From Bolinopsis microptera (lineage: Eukaryota > Ctenophora > Tentaculata > Lobata > Bolinopsidae), in assembly GCF_026151205.1 (NCBI RefSeq), contig NC_087083.1, forward strand, positions 4,690,460-4,754,459: a stretch of 64,000 bases of DNA. The letters run 5' to 3'. Under the pieces are notes generated by a model. The model worked only from the letters and a program-made list of their open reading frames with translations, was not told the DNA's origin and did not search any database. A program made the position numbers and the translations under genes. Of this stretch, positions 52,001 through 64,000 are shown in pieces (position 1 is the first letter of the stretch; every line of letters begins with the position of its first letter).

Positions 52001-52894
52001 CTGTTGTAGCGCAAATTCGGAGCGACAGAAATAGTGTTCCTTGAAACAATATATTGTACTTTTCAAGCTTAAATAAATTTAGAGATGATTCATTAACTTA
52101 ACAATTTAAACTATCATTCTCTACATTCCTTTCGTTTTATTTTGACATGTTTCACATACACATTATAACATCAGTCTAACCTCTCTCTCTCTCTCCTGCC
52201 AGGAGCAGCGGGACATGACGGAGCCCGCCCCCAGGCCGGATACGCACCCCGACCCGGCTTCCCACAAGCAGGCTACCCTCAACAAGCTGGTTATGCACCT
52301 CGTGCACCTCAGATGGCAGTCCCTCATGGTGGTATGAGTCATGGTATGTTTTACTAGAGCTTGTGTTTATTATCACCTCCTTCAAGGTGCAATTGCAATA
52401 TAGTAACTACTAATGGTAATCACTTGACCCAAAGCAAACTTGTATATTTGTTAATATCATGCTCTCATATTCTGGAGCCTTCATAACAATATGGCAAGCT
52501 AAGCTGGTTACTTGGTTTATACCACTGTGTCATCTACCAGGTCAAGGTGGGTATAGAGCTGCACCCCACGGAGCTGTTCCTGCTGGGTACATGGGCTACG
52601 CTGGGGGAGGCGTCAAGATGGGCAAGAAGGGCAAGATGAAGAAAGTGAAGGGAATGAAAGTTGGCAAGAAACCCAAGATGAGTAAGTATTTGAGAGTTCA
52701 GTTGATTTTGTAAATGTTTTAGTATGTAAAATTATGAAGAGGGTGTTTTTCCGGAAAAGTATATAGTAAGTAACCATAATCAATAATTATTAATTACCGC
52801 CTCATTAACAGAGAAGTTCAAGAACAAGGGACACGGTGGTGGCGGTTCCTCCTCCTCCTCCAGCAGCTCCTCTTCTTCAGGCAGTTCCTCCTAG
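49027..52894 (+). CDS. Tyr-Pro-Pro-Gln/Gly repeat protein with Lys/Met-rich and poly-Ser tail (about 271 residues)
   Basis: My exon model: 49027-49029 (only the ATG), 49824-49857, 50143-50207, 50548-50670, 51078-51104, 51784-51982, 52203-52343, 52541-52681, 52812-52894. All junctions are GT-AG and the phases agree. The protein begins with GYPPQ-type repeats (SYPPGQPGYPP), then four PAPAGFN repeats, more GGYPPQAG repeats, a Met/Ala/His stretch, then a basic segment (VKMGKKGKMKKVKGMKVGKK) and a Gly/Ser tail. XYPPX-repeat tails occur in annexin A7, rhodopsins and the plant 'glycine-rich protein A3' group; the combination of repeats plus a basic His/Lys/Gly/Ser end is most like the last. It has no catalytic domain, signal peptide or transmembrane segment. 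Likely a low-complexity, self-associating protein; function unknown. The stop is TAG at 52892-52894. A second ATG-only start exon is possible at 49493-49495. Confidence 0.78.
50548..50645 (+). repeat. 24-bp coding minisatellite in the YPPQ gene
   Basis: CCGGCCCCTGCCGGTTTTAA units repeated four times, each encoding PAPAGFN plus linking residue (third unit CCTGCC, fourth CGGGCC). It lies within the fourth exon and probably varies in copy number. Confidence 0.85.
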
Positions 52895-54830
52895 TCACGT
52901 GACATGCTCAACAAGGATTATTGATCGGGTTTGAGGGGATGTACACTCGGAAGCGAGACTGTGCGCGTTCCTGGAGTAGAAACGTTTGCGGAGGAAGAGA
53001 CAGTTGTAGATCCTTTTGGCGCCATCTTTATCAATTGTTTATGTAATTGTGATGCACTTTCGATCATGCCTTCAAAATTGAAATATTTTAGTAGCTTATT
53101 CAATATTCATTCAATATCAAATTTATTTACTGACTCTTAAGCAATGATTTTTAGTGTTCATAATATATTGGGTTGACATTTTTAGAAATCTAATTAATGA
53201 TCGTAAACTTAGGCGATAAGATATTATGACAGTTACAGGCGTAAGAAATTTTTCAAGCCATGATGTTTATGGAGTTCAAATTATTCAAACCATTAATGTT
53301 AATATTTACATTTTTAAATCGGTGACAACTAGTGTATATGTTTTTAACGTGATTGCAAATTTTCATTTTGTAGCATACAGGCAAAGTATGCGTCTTAAAG
53401 CTATCATGGGCGTAATTTTTGAGTTCGAATAATAATAATTTAACATCTAGAACCTTTTATCAGACTATTTACCAGTACAATATCCTAGTTTCAGAAAAAT
53501 TCAGGCGAGTTTTGTAATACTATCAATTAATATTACAATATGCTAATAGTAATATGGCGTGGTCTCGATCATTAAAATTTTACATATTGTTATTGTCATC
53601 AGGGTCGGCTGTCCAAAAATTATCTCACACGAAACTCAGAAACTGGCCAATAATTTTGGACCTATTCCTCGACGTTTGATAATTACTTTGAACTCCCAAG
53701 TTGTACCCCTCTTAGTCTTATATTAAGTTGAGTTTGCCACCTGCAAATCCAATGATCATGACAAGTTATATTTATAACATTGTGAATAGTATGAAAAATA
53801 TTAAATCGCATGTCATACGTTGTGCACGCCTTTAAACTTAAAAGCTATAAGAATTATCCCTTACAATCTGAATCATGTCAATGTGTATTTACGATTCTTG
53901 CTTTTCCGGTGTTCATTCTCAAGTTTGTAACTATTTTCAGGCATCGCACAAATCGAAATAAATTTAAATAGAAAAAATGCATGGCCAATCACCGAAAATA
54001 ATATTAACTTATTAAATTTAATGGCGCGGCGGTACTGCCACTGGACCAATCTAAATAAATGTTTATGTAGGACGTAGGTACATTTATGTAATTGTAAAAA
54101 TTTGACAGTGGACGAAAATATAAAATTTAAAAGCATGAGCATTCCGTCTTTGTTTATGACTATGAGGGTAACATTTACCGGTAGAACTAGAAGTAGCACT
54201 AATTAGATTTATAAATATAATTCAAGGAAACTGGTCCGGTGCACTTGTACTCAAATAGACTATATTTGACACCATTTTGGAAGTAGACATGTCAGTTGTA
54301 CGGAGCATGAGCCCTATTTAAAGAAACGGGCCACAAGGTGGGCCACACAGTTTATTATGTTAATGATTATGTTGCATTTTTATTTTAGCTCGAATCTTTT
54401 TTACCGTAACAATCGAACTTCCGATATCTGAAATTTTAGTGTTATTTTATTTTTATTTACTCGGAAAGTCAGGCCCTTCTGATTCTGAAGCTGAACAATT
54501 GAAAATTGTCGCCTCACTGCTACACGTCATGATAGAATTAGAACTAGAAGATATCTTCTCTGCTCATAACACATAACATTAACTCATTTTAACATATGTG
54601 GTGTCATAACAATAACAATAACAAAAATAATATCTGTATCACTATCATGAGTATCAATATCATGAGACTTTTGCAGCAGAGGACCTTTTACTCTTTTAGA
54701 TCTCGTAGGAATCCTGGGATTAGAAGTTGTTATCGACACAGAGACCTTCTTTATCTCACATTGCGACCTATTATCCAAATGAAGGAGTTTCTGTCAGACC
54801 AGGCAACGTTTATATAATTCCAATAGTAAC
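52895..54830. other. 3' untranslated region then AT-rich spacer; no gene seen
   Basis: The first few hundred bases are probably the 3' untranslated region of the YPPQ gene. The rest is AT-rich. Open frames are short and not protein-like. No transposon end noticed before 54831. Confidence 0.45.
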
Positions 54831-54832
54831 TA

Positions 54833-55595
54833 CCTTAGTCGGTAATATTATGGGGGGTCTAAGTAATGGTCCTTTTCGGGCCAAAGAACCATATTTATAA
54901 CAGTCCATATTTTTACCACCCATAATTTAACCCCTGAGTCAAATTTTGATGTTCCTTTTGGTATATCAGTCATAATGTTTCATTCACGTCCTAGAAGTGT
55001 TATTGTTTGCTAAATTGAAGCTAGTTCTGGTTCAAAAAGTCCGATTTGTCTACTATTCCCCCCATCCTTTCAATTTGAGGGGTTAACTAGGAACAATTTC
55101 AATTTAAATTTCAGATCAGCAACATTAGATGAATAATACAAGTTCAGCAGCAGCCGTTTCGTTGCAGTGTACAATTCGTGAGCTGTACAGGCTAAAACAT
55201 ATACTTATAAATATATTGGGGAGCTTGTGAATATTTACACGATGCAACTGACAACTGAATTTTAATCACCAGATTTCGATAGCAGTTGCAGACGTCAGCC
55301 CCACATTCTATTCTAAAATAACGCTCCATGTGTAGCAGAACAATTATATGTACTTTAACACCTGATAGGGATCGGATATCTAACGAAAAAATATTGAATT
55401 TGATGTGAAAGCGGCAATTTGGTTATAATTGCGAAAAAAAATTGATCAATAATTTCGATTTGAGGAAAAGAAAGGAAAGTCGCAGTTAAAAGTGTGGGGG
55501 TCAAATTTGGATCTTTTCGGGCCAAAGAACCATATTTATAACAGTCCATATTTTTAACTCCCATTACTCTCCCCCTATAACATTACCGACTAAGG
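54833..55595. mobile_element. MITE-like element with TA target duplication
   Basis: Left end CCTTAGTCGGTAATATTATG matches the inverse of the right end (CCTTAGTCGGTAATGTTATA), each flanked by TA (54831-54832 and 55596-55597). Just inside both ends, in the same orientation, lies TTTTCGGGCCAAAGAACCAT followed by ATTTATAACAGTCCATATTT (54872-54920 and 55515-55556). No coding capacity. A TA duplication suits Tc1/mariner- or similar superfamilies. Confidence 0.7.
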
Positions 55596-55597
55596 TA

Positions 55598-56463
55598 ACC
55601 TCAATGACATATATACCCCTAGCCTTTTTTTATTTGACATCGCTCAGGTCGCTGATTATTCTGCAAATATCTTTATCTTCTTCATGGAACATTCCCTTGT
55701 GGACCTAAGTAAGAGTAAGACAAGAGCTGTTCTGGTTCATTTGATTTTTGTGGAAGCGAGGATTCGGATTCTGATATAAGTCATGTCATCACTTGCGAAG
55801 CAGGGTTTCGTCGACTGTCGTCCCCAATTGCAACATATTGTCATTTCCCTCAAATAATTGTTATTACGATACACTCATACAGCTCATTTAAGATGTTGGG
55901 CCAATTTCAATACTAAGCACATCGATGAAATGCTGTCATGTGAACATTATGACTGTAATCACACATCACACATGTAATATGTATGATAATCACACATCAC
56001 ACATGTATGATAATCACACATGTATGATAATGCCCAAGACCTAGAAATGATATTATCAGTTTCTAATGTTGATACGATTAATTATTTGGAGGTTTTGCCT
56101 CCTTATCACTTATTTTGTTACTAACAATGTTAGCTCAGAGAAAATACTGTGTGAAATTTTGTTTAAACCGTAATGGGAACAGAAAACAAACAATTCAAGT
56201 TAATTTAAAACTAAAATGACCTAACCTCCTCTAAATATAACTATAATTAAGCTTTAAAATTACTCTATAATTAATAAAGGTTTGCTCTGAAATTACAGCC
56301 ACGAAATTAGTTTCGTCAACACTAGCTGGCAATTAATGAACAGTGTTATCAAAGCACATTAATGAATTAAGGAATGAGGCCCAGTGGTGTGCGTGAACCT
56401 AAAAATATCGTGTTTCCTGCTTTTTCAAAAACCACCGTTTGCTGCCCGTTTCTTCGCTTGTAA
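55598..56463. other. No gene seen
   Basis: AT-rich. A short tandem ACACATGTATGATAATC repeat lies at 55965-56030. It contains the presumed promoter and 5' region of the next gene, with no clear element. Confidence 0.4.
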
Positions 56464-59400
56464 ATGGTGCTGTCCAAATTGTACATATTCGACAACTTTC
56501 ATCCGTTGATTAGGTTGTCTCTGAAGGTTGCAGTTCTTTCTCTACCCATATTTATTATTGGTAAGGAAAATTTTGATTGTTCTACTCCGCCATAGTTTAT
56601 GAATGTGGCATTAACTTTAAGTATTATTAATTCATCGAGAAGTCGTATTGACAAATAATATTTTATCCATACACTATATCGGAACAGACGAAATTCTTTT
56701 TAAACAATTTCATTTATTATAGAAGATTAAAAAAAGCTTGGTGACAATTCTAATTTTAAGTCTGGCAGAATAATTAACAGAAGCCTTGTGACTTATAGTA
56801 AATTGCAGTACATACAGTCTAGTCAACCCAGGGGGCAGGAATATTTTTTGACAAGTCTTGCAGTTTTATGTTTTAGGCTTAATTGTACCCGAAATTTGTG
56901 ATCGTGATTCATAAATTCTTATTGCACCATGCTGTTCATTACAAAATTAATTATGCATTGTAGTATAAAGTTTACCTAGCATGTAGTAATGTAACAGTCA
57001 GATTATCATTAATTATGCCGGATTTAAACATTTTGTGATTAAAATCTTATTATTTATTCATCAGTTGGGATCATGAAATTCAAGGCCCCCGGACGAACAA
57101 AAAAGAACAAGTCCAAATCAAACGAAGAAGCAGTTGCAGCAGCACTAGCCGAACCCGCACCAGAAGAGGTCTCACCCCCAGCTGAGGAAAGTGAGAGTTG
57201 AACAGGATGCTGTACCTGCAGAGACATCTGTGGAAGAAGCAGTGCCTGATCAGGGAGCTGTAGGAGACACGATCGAGGAGGAATCAGAGGGGCAGATTAG
57301 TATTACTGAGGCTTCCACTGAAGATAGAGGTTTAAAAGAATTGGTATTCGCAAAACGTTTTTATTTGTTTTTTTGTGGATTTTATTTATTTTTTCGGTTT
57401 AACTCTGGAAGCAATCGTTATTTTTAATAAAAATTCCAGATTTAAATACAAATTCCAATCAGTTGAATCAGAGGCTACACCAGAAGTAGCAGAACCATCT
57501 GCACCTGAAGAGACTCCAGAAGCAACCTCTCCTGCTATTGAACCCTCTCCTGTTATCGAACCCTCTCCAGTACCGATCTCCCCGGTTCCTACTGTCGAGG
57601 TTATTATTTGTCATATTTTTTTTTTAAAGTCCGCTATTTTTTACTATTTCTTGTTTCACGAGAAAAATAAATTACTATTGGCTAGTACAACTACTGCAGA
57701 CACACAAATCTAACTACCGAACATCCCAGATTACTGACGTCGACTGCAATGAAGAAGATGAATTTGAGGAACCCCAAGAAGAGGAGGTTAGTGTGGAACT
57801 ATCAGCAGTCCCTGCTCTCTTCGGTATCTTAAAGAAAGGTCCCTATATGGTCCCCAATGCTTCGCCTAAAACGACGAAGACGTTGAGGAAGCAGAAGTGG
57901 GCGTCTCAGTTTTGCAGGATTGACCCAGCTTTGTTCCAGATATTTTGCTGTGATAAGGACAGAGGTAAATATTATTTGTACTTTTTTAATCTTGGCTAAA
58001 ATATGATTTGTATATTTGCAATACAATCGCTGAAAAGTAAATGTGAAAAACCCTTGGTCTTGTCAATACAGATGATTGTAGGACGGAAATTGATTCCTTA
58101 GCTACAATTTTTGGAAACGCGAACTTTTTTATTGTTTTGATCGAACTTTTATACAAATAAAGATAAATGTGACATTCAAATTGCTAACAGAAATATTAAA
58201 TATAGTAACTATCAGGTAAGCTGTACGAGACTCAGGCTCCAGTCGAAACTGACGGAAAGTGCATGTTTTTCCACTTCAGTCAGTCCACGACAGTATCAGA
58301 GGGAATAGAAGAGGATGCTAAAGCTAAAGAATTTACGTTCAAAGTAAGTATACTCGCGGATACACTACACCTTCTTTTAAACATTGTACCATACTATCCG
58401 AAGTAAAATTTGTGAAAGAAACCTTCGATCTGACCATCTCCGAGTCCAGCTGCAACTAAGCAGATATGCAGATATATGAACTGAAAGCATTGGAACCCAA
58501 TACGTCAAATAACATGTATAGTTAATATTACTGGCTAGCGTCACAGTTTTTATTAACACTGAATCGGCTGAACCTGAAAAAGCTCTAAATCTTTGTTAGA
58601 TTACTGGATTGAACGGCGGAGCGGAGAACTCGTTGACGATGAGTACTTCTACTGTTGAGGAAAGAGAAAAGTGGTGTAAGACTATCCGGAGATCTGTCAA
58701 CAGGATCCACATTGACCAAGGTAGAGTTTTAGCACTGCCTTGCTTAATGCTTTTTTCACTGTTGATACTAGACTCTAGAGGAACCATCGAAGCAATATAA
58801 CTTACTAAAGTCTCATCCCAGCTTCCTGGGACTGAAGTTTAACTAATAAGAACTGGTCAACCGAAGGGTTTTAAAAGTCCAATACCTCAGATCGATTGGG
58901 AGACCATACGAAGTTACGAAAGATGTTGACGGGGCAGGAAGCAGAGATCAGTATTCTAGAGGAGGAGCTGGAGAAGATGGCTGTTGTGGCGGGAGAATGT
59001 TCTGGAAGAGCTTGCATTGCCGAGGAGAAACTGAGACTCGTGGAGAAAGAGCTGTCTGTATCTCAGGGTATGTTGTAACAAATATTTTTTAGTTTTTGAA
59101 AACTCCTGGATCAAACTTTCGTCAAATGTGAAAATGTGCCTTCGAGTTCGAGTGTTCACATTAATGTCTGTTCAGAATTATGTGCGTTCAAGTAATGCCC
59201 GGTCAAATTACGTCCGCGTCCTATAAGTATATGGAGGCAAAAGTTCCCCAATTCTTATTGACTCTTTCTTTCACTTCTAGGTAAGCTTGGGGCAGCGAAC
59301 GAGGAAGTAGACTCCCTCCGCAAGCAGCTCTCTATTATGGAGGAACGGACTCAGAACCTGAATATCCTGGCTGACGATGTTAACGGAGTTAGTGCTGAGG

Positions 59401-60015
59401 AGGTAAGATTTTAATCGAATTTTCAGAATGACCATGACGATAAATGCTATTAAGTATAGATTGGATATTTTATAAGTTTCAGAGAATTTTGTATGCTGCA
59501 AACGAAAATGTCAGACCGAATATATTGTTAATTTGTACCACATTAACCTCTTCTATTTCCATTTGCTACCTCTAATTGTTATCATTGTCTTAACCAAATC
59601 AAAACTAAATTCTAGATTAGTTACAAATACAATTACCTTCAGGTGGAAGCGGCTCGTGAAATGATGCAATCTCAGAGGGCTGAAAGGTTGAAAGCGATCC
59701 AGCTTGAAATTGGTGGTGATGAGGTAAATCGTAGCATTGGGTCAGATACACTATATATATGGTGGTGAAACCAAACTAAATATTATACAATCCAGCTTCC
59801 TGGCAATGTTCATAATTTCCATATTCCAATCATTATAAAAACATCAAAAACCAACAACTTTTCAGGACTACCTGGAAAACTACAAAAAGTACCTGAACCT
59901 CAAACGAGATGCAGTGCTCCAGAAGCACGGCAGTCAGTACTCTGTTAATAATCTGGGTATTGGACAACCCAAGGTTTCTCCTTCTACTGTCAACGCACCG
60001 CTCTCTATGAACTGA
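56464..60015 (+). CDS. PH-domain and coiled-coil protein, possible N-terminal membrane anchor (about 457 residues)
   Basis: Exons: 56464-56560, 57065-57190, 57463-57599, 57730-57964, 58216-58343, 58600-58720, 58891-59067, 59281-59402, 59643-59723, 59866-60015. All are GT-AG and phases agree. The first exon gives MVLSKLYIFDNFHPLIRLSL and then a hydrophobic run (KVAVLSLPIFIIVGIM) followed by KFKAPGRTKKNKSKS, which could be a signal anchor. An acidic Pro/Glu linker follows. Residues about 144-276 look like a PH domain: GILKKGPYMVP, KQKWASQFCRIDPALFQIFC, MFFHFSQST, FTFKITGLN and the C-terminal Trp helix REKWCKTIRRSV. Then comes a coiled coil (ISILEEELEKM, EEVDSLRKQLSIMEERTQNL) and a tail. PH domains bind phosphoinositides or proteins, and the coiled coil suggests an oligomer. 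The first exon is the least certain; without it, translation could start at 57073. No family name recognised. Confidence 0.75.
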
Positions 60016-62076
60016 GGGGGCTATTTAAAATGACTTTAAAATGAAGTGCTGTGACGTATTTTGGAGTGAATTTCTATTCAGAATGAGGAGTTACGTGCCG
60101 ATTCGTTGAAAGGTGATGATCAAAGCTGATTGTCAATGTTGGACAAATTTTAATCAAGACAGTAAATTCGTATCGGTGGAGTGCAGAAAAGATAAACAGT
60201 CAAAAAATTTCTCCTTTAGCTGGGCGAGCCTCGAAGTGATAAACTTTATAAGTACAAACTTACCATTACTTCTGGTGTATAAATTACACATTTTCAAGTT
60301 GTATGTTTTGTTACAGTTTGAATCGTCTTTGATTCTGAATTAGTTAAAACTTTTCCTGGAAAATGTTGATATTTTTTGGTATTTTCGTATATTTATCATT
60401 AATTTGTTTTTATAATCCTTGATTTTAAAAAATTTTTGATTTTTCACCCCAAATTTATTATTTATTGGGCCAGCAAAAGAAATCGAAATCGTGAATTTCC
60501 TACAAATTAGGACGCAGTGAAACTATATAATATGTAAAATGTAAATGTGTGACGACTGACAAGCTTTTCAGATCAGCTTCGACTGATGAAAATACTAAAA
60601 TAAAACTCGTGACGGCAATGTCCGGTTAGCTTAAAGGTTTTATATCTCTTACCCGAAACGTGATGTCCAGGACTCCAGGACTTGTGACCCATACTGCATG
60701 GGGACACCATTAATTGAAAACACCAGGTTGATCACATCACCTGATTCTTTAGCAGGCAAAGTTCTGATAAGAAAATAATATGAGCTTTCGACTTTTGGGT
60801 AACTGCGGGTGCGAAGTTATCAGGAACATACTATTACTGGAAAATGGTTAGAAATTAGAATCGGGTGTATCACTGTATCAGTGTATCATATTCCATATAA
60901 TGAATTTATGCATGTATAATAAAACAATATTATGTAAGTTGTACCAGGAAGGATAATGAAACATCTGAATGTGATATTGGTTATACGTTGTTACTCATGC
61001 GAAGATTTGCAGTTTTTGTTGTTATATTACAAGGCTGAGCGTATTCGTTCTACTCTGCACCATCAAATAATATTTCATTTTGATTCATGACTTGATAAAA
61101 AGCGGCATGGTTATTAATTAATAACGATCGAATCATTTATAAAGAAAATGTTATAAAAGGATTAAAGTTGGCCGTTGGCCATGAAACGTTTCATTTAAAA
61201 TTAAAGCTCTTAGCTCCATCGATTTCATAACAGCCACCTCAGCTGAGTTCAGCTATAATATTATGCTCATCATATGACACTGCGAGGTAATTCGGTTTAG
61301 ATTGGTGACCTCTTCTACTCAAATTGCGAGAGACGAGAGTATACAACTTTTGACTTTTGAATTGTGTTTTCATTATTATTATTTTTTCATTATATTTCTG
61401 TAGTCTCTTAGATCACCGTCACGCGATTGTACATCACGGGACTCGACAAGAGATAAAAGCAGATAAAACTTGCGTAGATTGCGTAGATTCTCGGTACATA
61501 AGCAACATTTGACAGAGCATCTTGTGGAGTGAGTTATGTGCCCAGTCTTGGCGAACTCGGCATGAATGTGCTTGCTGTACGGCAGTGTTAAACAAGGAAC
61601 TCAAACCGAGGGGTTCCGTTCAGGCCCTTTACACTTTGTTTCTGTCTGGTTCTAATATACCGTAACATACTGATCTGACTTTAATATAAGTATAACTATA
61701 ACTCAAATTTTTTCCGTTCAATTTTAGATTTTGAAGACTCGAGGGCCATTGCTTTTGATAAAGCTAAATGGAGTTCATTCGAAAAAATTTAGTTGTATCT
61801 TTTCGAGGATCTTTTATCTTTGAGGCAGCTTCCAATAAAATTCTTAGGATTGCTCATGTTTCAGATATTTTGAACTTTGATATGGTTTTTAACGGCATAA
61901 TGATATAACATGCCCGCATACTAAAGTACTAACTCTAGTCTTTGTTTGGTCACCCTTTGGAGGCCAAAGTTTTAGATTTTTAAGTGTACTGCTTTTATAC
62001 TCTCATAGAATTGTAGAATTACAGAAAATACCATTAGTACTTCCAACCAGTCGAAACGGATTTTGTAAGTTAAAAC
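60016..62076. other. 3' untranslated region and non-coding spacer
   Basis: AT-rich after the TGA at 60013-60015. I see no further exon with clear splice sites, no RNA gene and no transposon ends before the LINE-D target site. Confidence 0.45.
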
Positions 62077-62084
62077 ATCGGTTT

Positions 62085-62735
62085 CAAGCTCTCTCCGCAC
62101 TTTCAACGCGGAGTAGAACTACAAGAGACTGTTACGACTCTCTTAATTCACTCGGATCCAACAACACGCTAGATATACGATGGATTGCAGCACACATCGG
62201 ATTGTGGGGGAACGAAAAAGCAGATGAGCTGGCCAAGCTTGGCACCATCAGTGAATCCACTTTGAAGTGTCCAATTCCACAATCCTACATCAAGCGTCAA
62301 ATCGACACCAAAGTCAACAGACTGAATCAGGAAACTTGGTCAACTGACGGTCCCAGACACACCAAACTGACACTCGGCCACAAGCATGCCAAAATCATCA
62401 AAAACCTCAACACTACACTCAGCAATAACAGACAAGATTACAGAACTGCAGTTCACCTCATCACGGGTCACTGCGGCCTAAATAAACACCTCCACACCAT
62501 TTGCAAATCAAACACCAGTGCTTGTCCTATGTGCGGGGACGGAGAGAGAACTGTCTCACACTTCCTTGGACAGTGTCCGGCTATTGCCCAAATTAGAGGT
62601 CAATATTTCCAGGACTACTACCTCTCTGTCAATGACATATTCGACAACCAACACATCACCACAATTGTCAATTTCACAAACCGCACCAAACGCTTAATTG
62701 TGCCGGAAGAACTGGATCAGACCGGGGTGACTTAA
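62085..62735 (+). pseudogene. LINE-D ORF2 C-terminus: RNase H end and CCHC-type finger
   Basis: The open frame begins with the last part of an RNase H domain (DIRWIAAHIGLWGNEKADEL, where His and the final Asp are conserved catalytic-region residues). It then runs through a linker to LITGHCGLNKHLHTI and a Cys/His cluster (CPMCGDGERTVSHFLGQC) and ends at 62735. No internal stop. Everything upstream (endonuclease, reverse transcriptase) was lost at insertion. Confidence 0.8.
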
Positions 62736-63001
62736 AGTATTATCTCATATGCTGTCTCGTCTCGTTTTACTTTTCCAAACCCAGCTGGCATTTAAGCGTA
62801 TCATTTTGACTCATATAACATCCTACACCACCCTCCACCAATCACTCTGATCTCACCGGCAACCTTCCCCAAGGTTGCCACACCCCAGAGGTAGGCAGAG
62901 CATCTCAATGCTATCCTCTCGTGGGCTATCATGGCCCAGCCTCTCTAAAAAATAAAAATAATAAAAAAATAAAATAAAATAAAAAAAAATAAATAAAAAA
63001 A
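62085..63001 (+). mobile_element. LINE-D, 5'-truncated, poly(A)-like tail, 8-bp TSD
   Basis: ATCGGTTT occurs just before (62077-62084) and just after (63002-63009) the element, the target duplication. The body encodes the end of a LINE ORF2 with RNase H, then about 210 bases of 3' untranslated sequence and a (TAAAA)n/A-rich tail (62946-63001). It is unlike LINE-A and LINE-B in having RNase H and an A-rich tail, which suits the I/jockey side of the LINE tree. Confidence 0.82.
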
Positions 63002-63009
63002 ATCGGTTT

Positions 63010-64000
63010 TATTCTTTCTTTACCGTTTGTACGTGAGTCTGTCATACTGTGAAACTGTGGGTGACTTCATGGTCACATGGTCACATGCCTATCTAGGGTA
63101 TTTGCTTATCAGGTGGGTCATCACATGCCCTCCATGATGGTTAAATAACATTCCTTCGATACTTGCTATCAGTATCACAGTTCACCTGGCTGTACGTGAC
63201 ACAAACAGCTGCAGAATCGTAGATGGTACGCCATTTTATTGTAATTTAATTCAACTTCCTTATTGGAGCTTGATGATTTTATTGTACTGTTATACCTTAC
63301 AAATTGCATTTGTTAATGTATTATGATTTTACCCGAATGGTACATTAACCAATACCTTGACCTGCTCTGATATTTCCAGAATAGTGTTTCACAGGGTCTC
63401 AAGTTTCATTCCCTTATACCGTGATAAGAACATGCGACTAGCTGTGACGTATTGTCGTATTATCTGGTATTCTGTTTCTTATCTTTATCTCGTTAAAATG
63501 GGACTGCTTGGGCAGGCTTATTGCATTTAGTGTATCTGTTCTTCCGTCTTCACAGCTATTATGCGTTCGAAAATAAGTGGGGAGCTTTGTTGGCAAATTC
63601 AAAATTTCGTGCGATTCTTCGATTAAAACGTTTGCTACATTGTTTGACTTGGTTATCATTTTCAAATACGTACACTTCCTATATATCAAGTATTTTAACT
63701 ATTTTCTTCACACAGCTAACAAAACACCAACAGAAAAAGGTTCGCATTCCCATCACAATGCTGGCAAGCATAACCGTTGCCCTTATATTCACAACACTAT
63801 TTACCCCCTATACTATTATATCCCCTTTATTGTTTTCCAGGCATTAAGACTCATCGAAAGTAGTTCAGCAGGTATATTTAAGTTTAAAACATTCTAATTC
63901 AATGTTAAAGATGACAGGAATAAGAAATAGTTATGTGGAGGTTTTTAAGAAATTTGCGCAAAATACGCGCCAGCATGTTATACGAAATTAGGTAAAAAAC
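63010..64000. other. No recognised gene
   Basis: Two overlapping plus-strand frames (63521-63847 and 63577-63897) are hydrophobic in places but do not resemble any protein I know, and each has a rival frame on the same bases. I do not call a gene. No repeat or element end seen. Confidence 0.4.

Noticed and set aside
63521-63897. Two 106-108-codon hydrophobic frames near the right edge
   Set aside because: They overlap in different frames, match nothing I recognise and lack supporting splice or promoter signals.

Overview
The window is eukaryotic nuclear DNA from an invertebrate animal. It is AT-rich, its genes are split by short GT-AG introns, and most of it is retroelements and DNA transposons. 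The mix of element families (esterase-ORF1 LINEs, restriction-like-endonuclease LINEs, a Ty1/copia element with a very short LTR, FLYWCH-MULE transposons) and a Tyr/Pro/Gln/Gly-repeat protein gene would suit a cnidarian or a similar marine invertebrate, but I cannot fix the phylum from sequence alone.

Layout. 1-7260: a LINE (called LINE-B here) with ORF1 and ORF2, split by a 5'-truncated second LINE (LINE-A, 3152-5399) that landed in frame. 7261-9682: a 2.4-kb near-perfect palindrome made from a third LINE. 12122-16352: a Mutator-like element with 9-bp target duplications that holds a FLYWCH remnant and an inserted R2-type LINE whose 5' part is inverted. 17-19 kb: possible host exons. 19.9-21.9 kb: a satellite array of two monomer types. 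21.9-26.3 kb: two more LINE-B copies. 26.3-43.4 kb: one LINE-A copy on the minus strand, broken by a chimeric LTR element (26467-35121), a nearly pristine copia element (35627-41018) and a DNA element (41741-43319). Around 42-43.7 kb there are three copies of a tiny hairpin element with 8-bp target duplications. 46233-48283: a complete-looking FLYWCH-MULE transposon.

The right third is gene-bearing. 49027-52894 (+) is a nine-exon gene for a roughly 271-residue YPPQ-rich protein with a Lys/Met-rich and poly-Ser tail. 56464-60015 (+) is a ten-exon gene for a PH-domain plus coiled-coil protein, possibly with an N-terminal membrane anchor. A TA-flanked MITE lies between them and a 5'-truncated RNase-H LINE lies after them. 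The two host genes are on the same strand and show no obvious functional link.

The value of the left two thirds is as a record of nested insertions. Target-site duplications can be read for eight elements, so the order of several events can be worked out.
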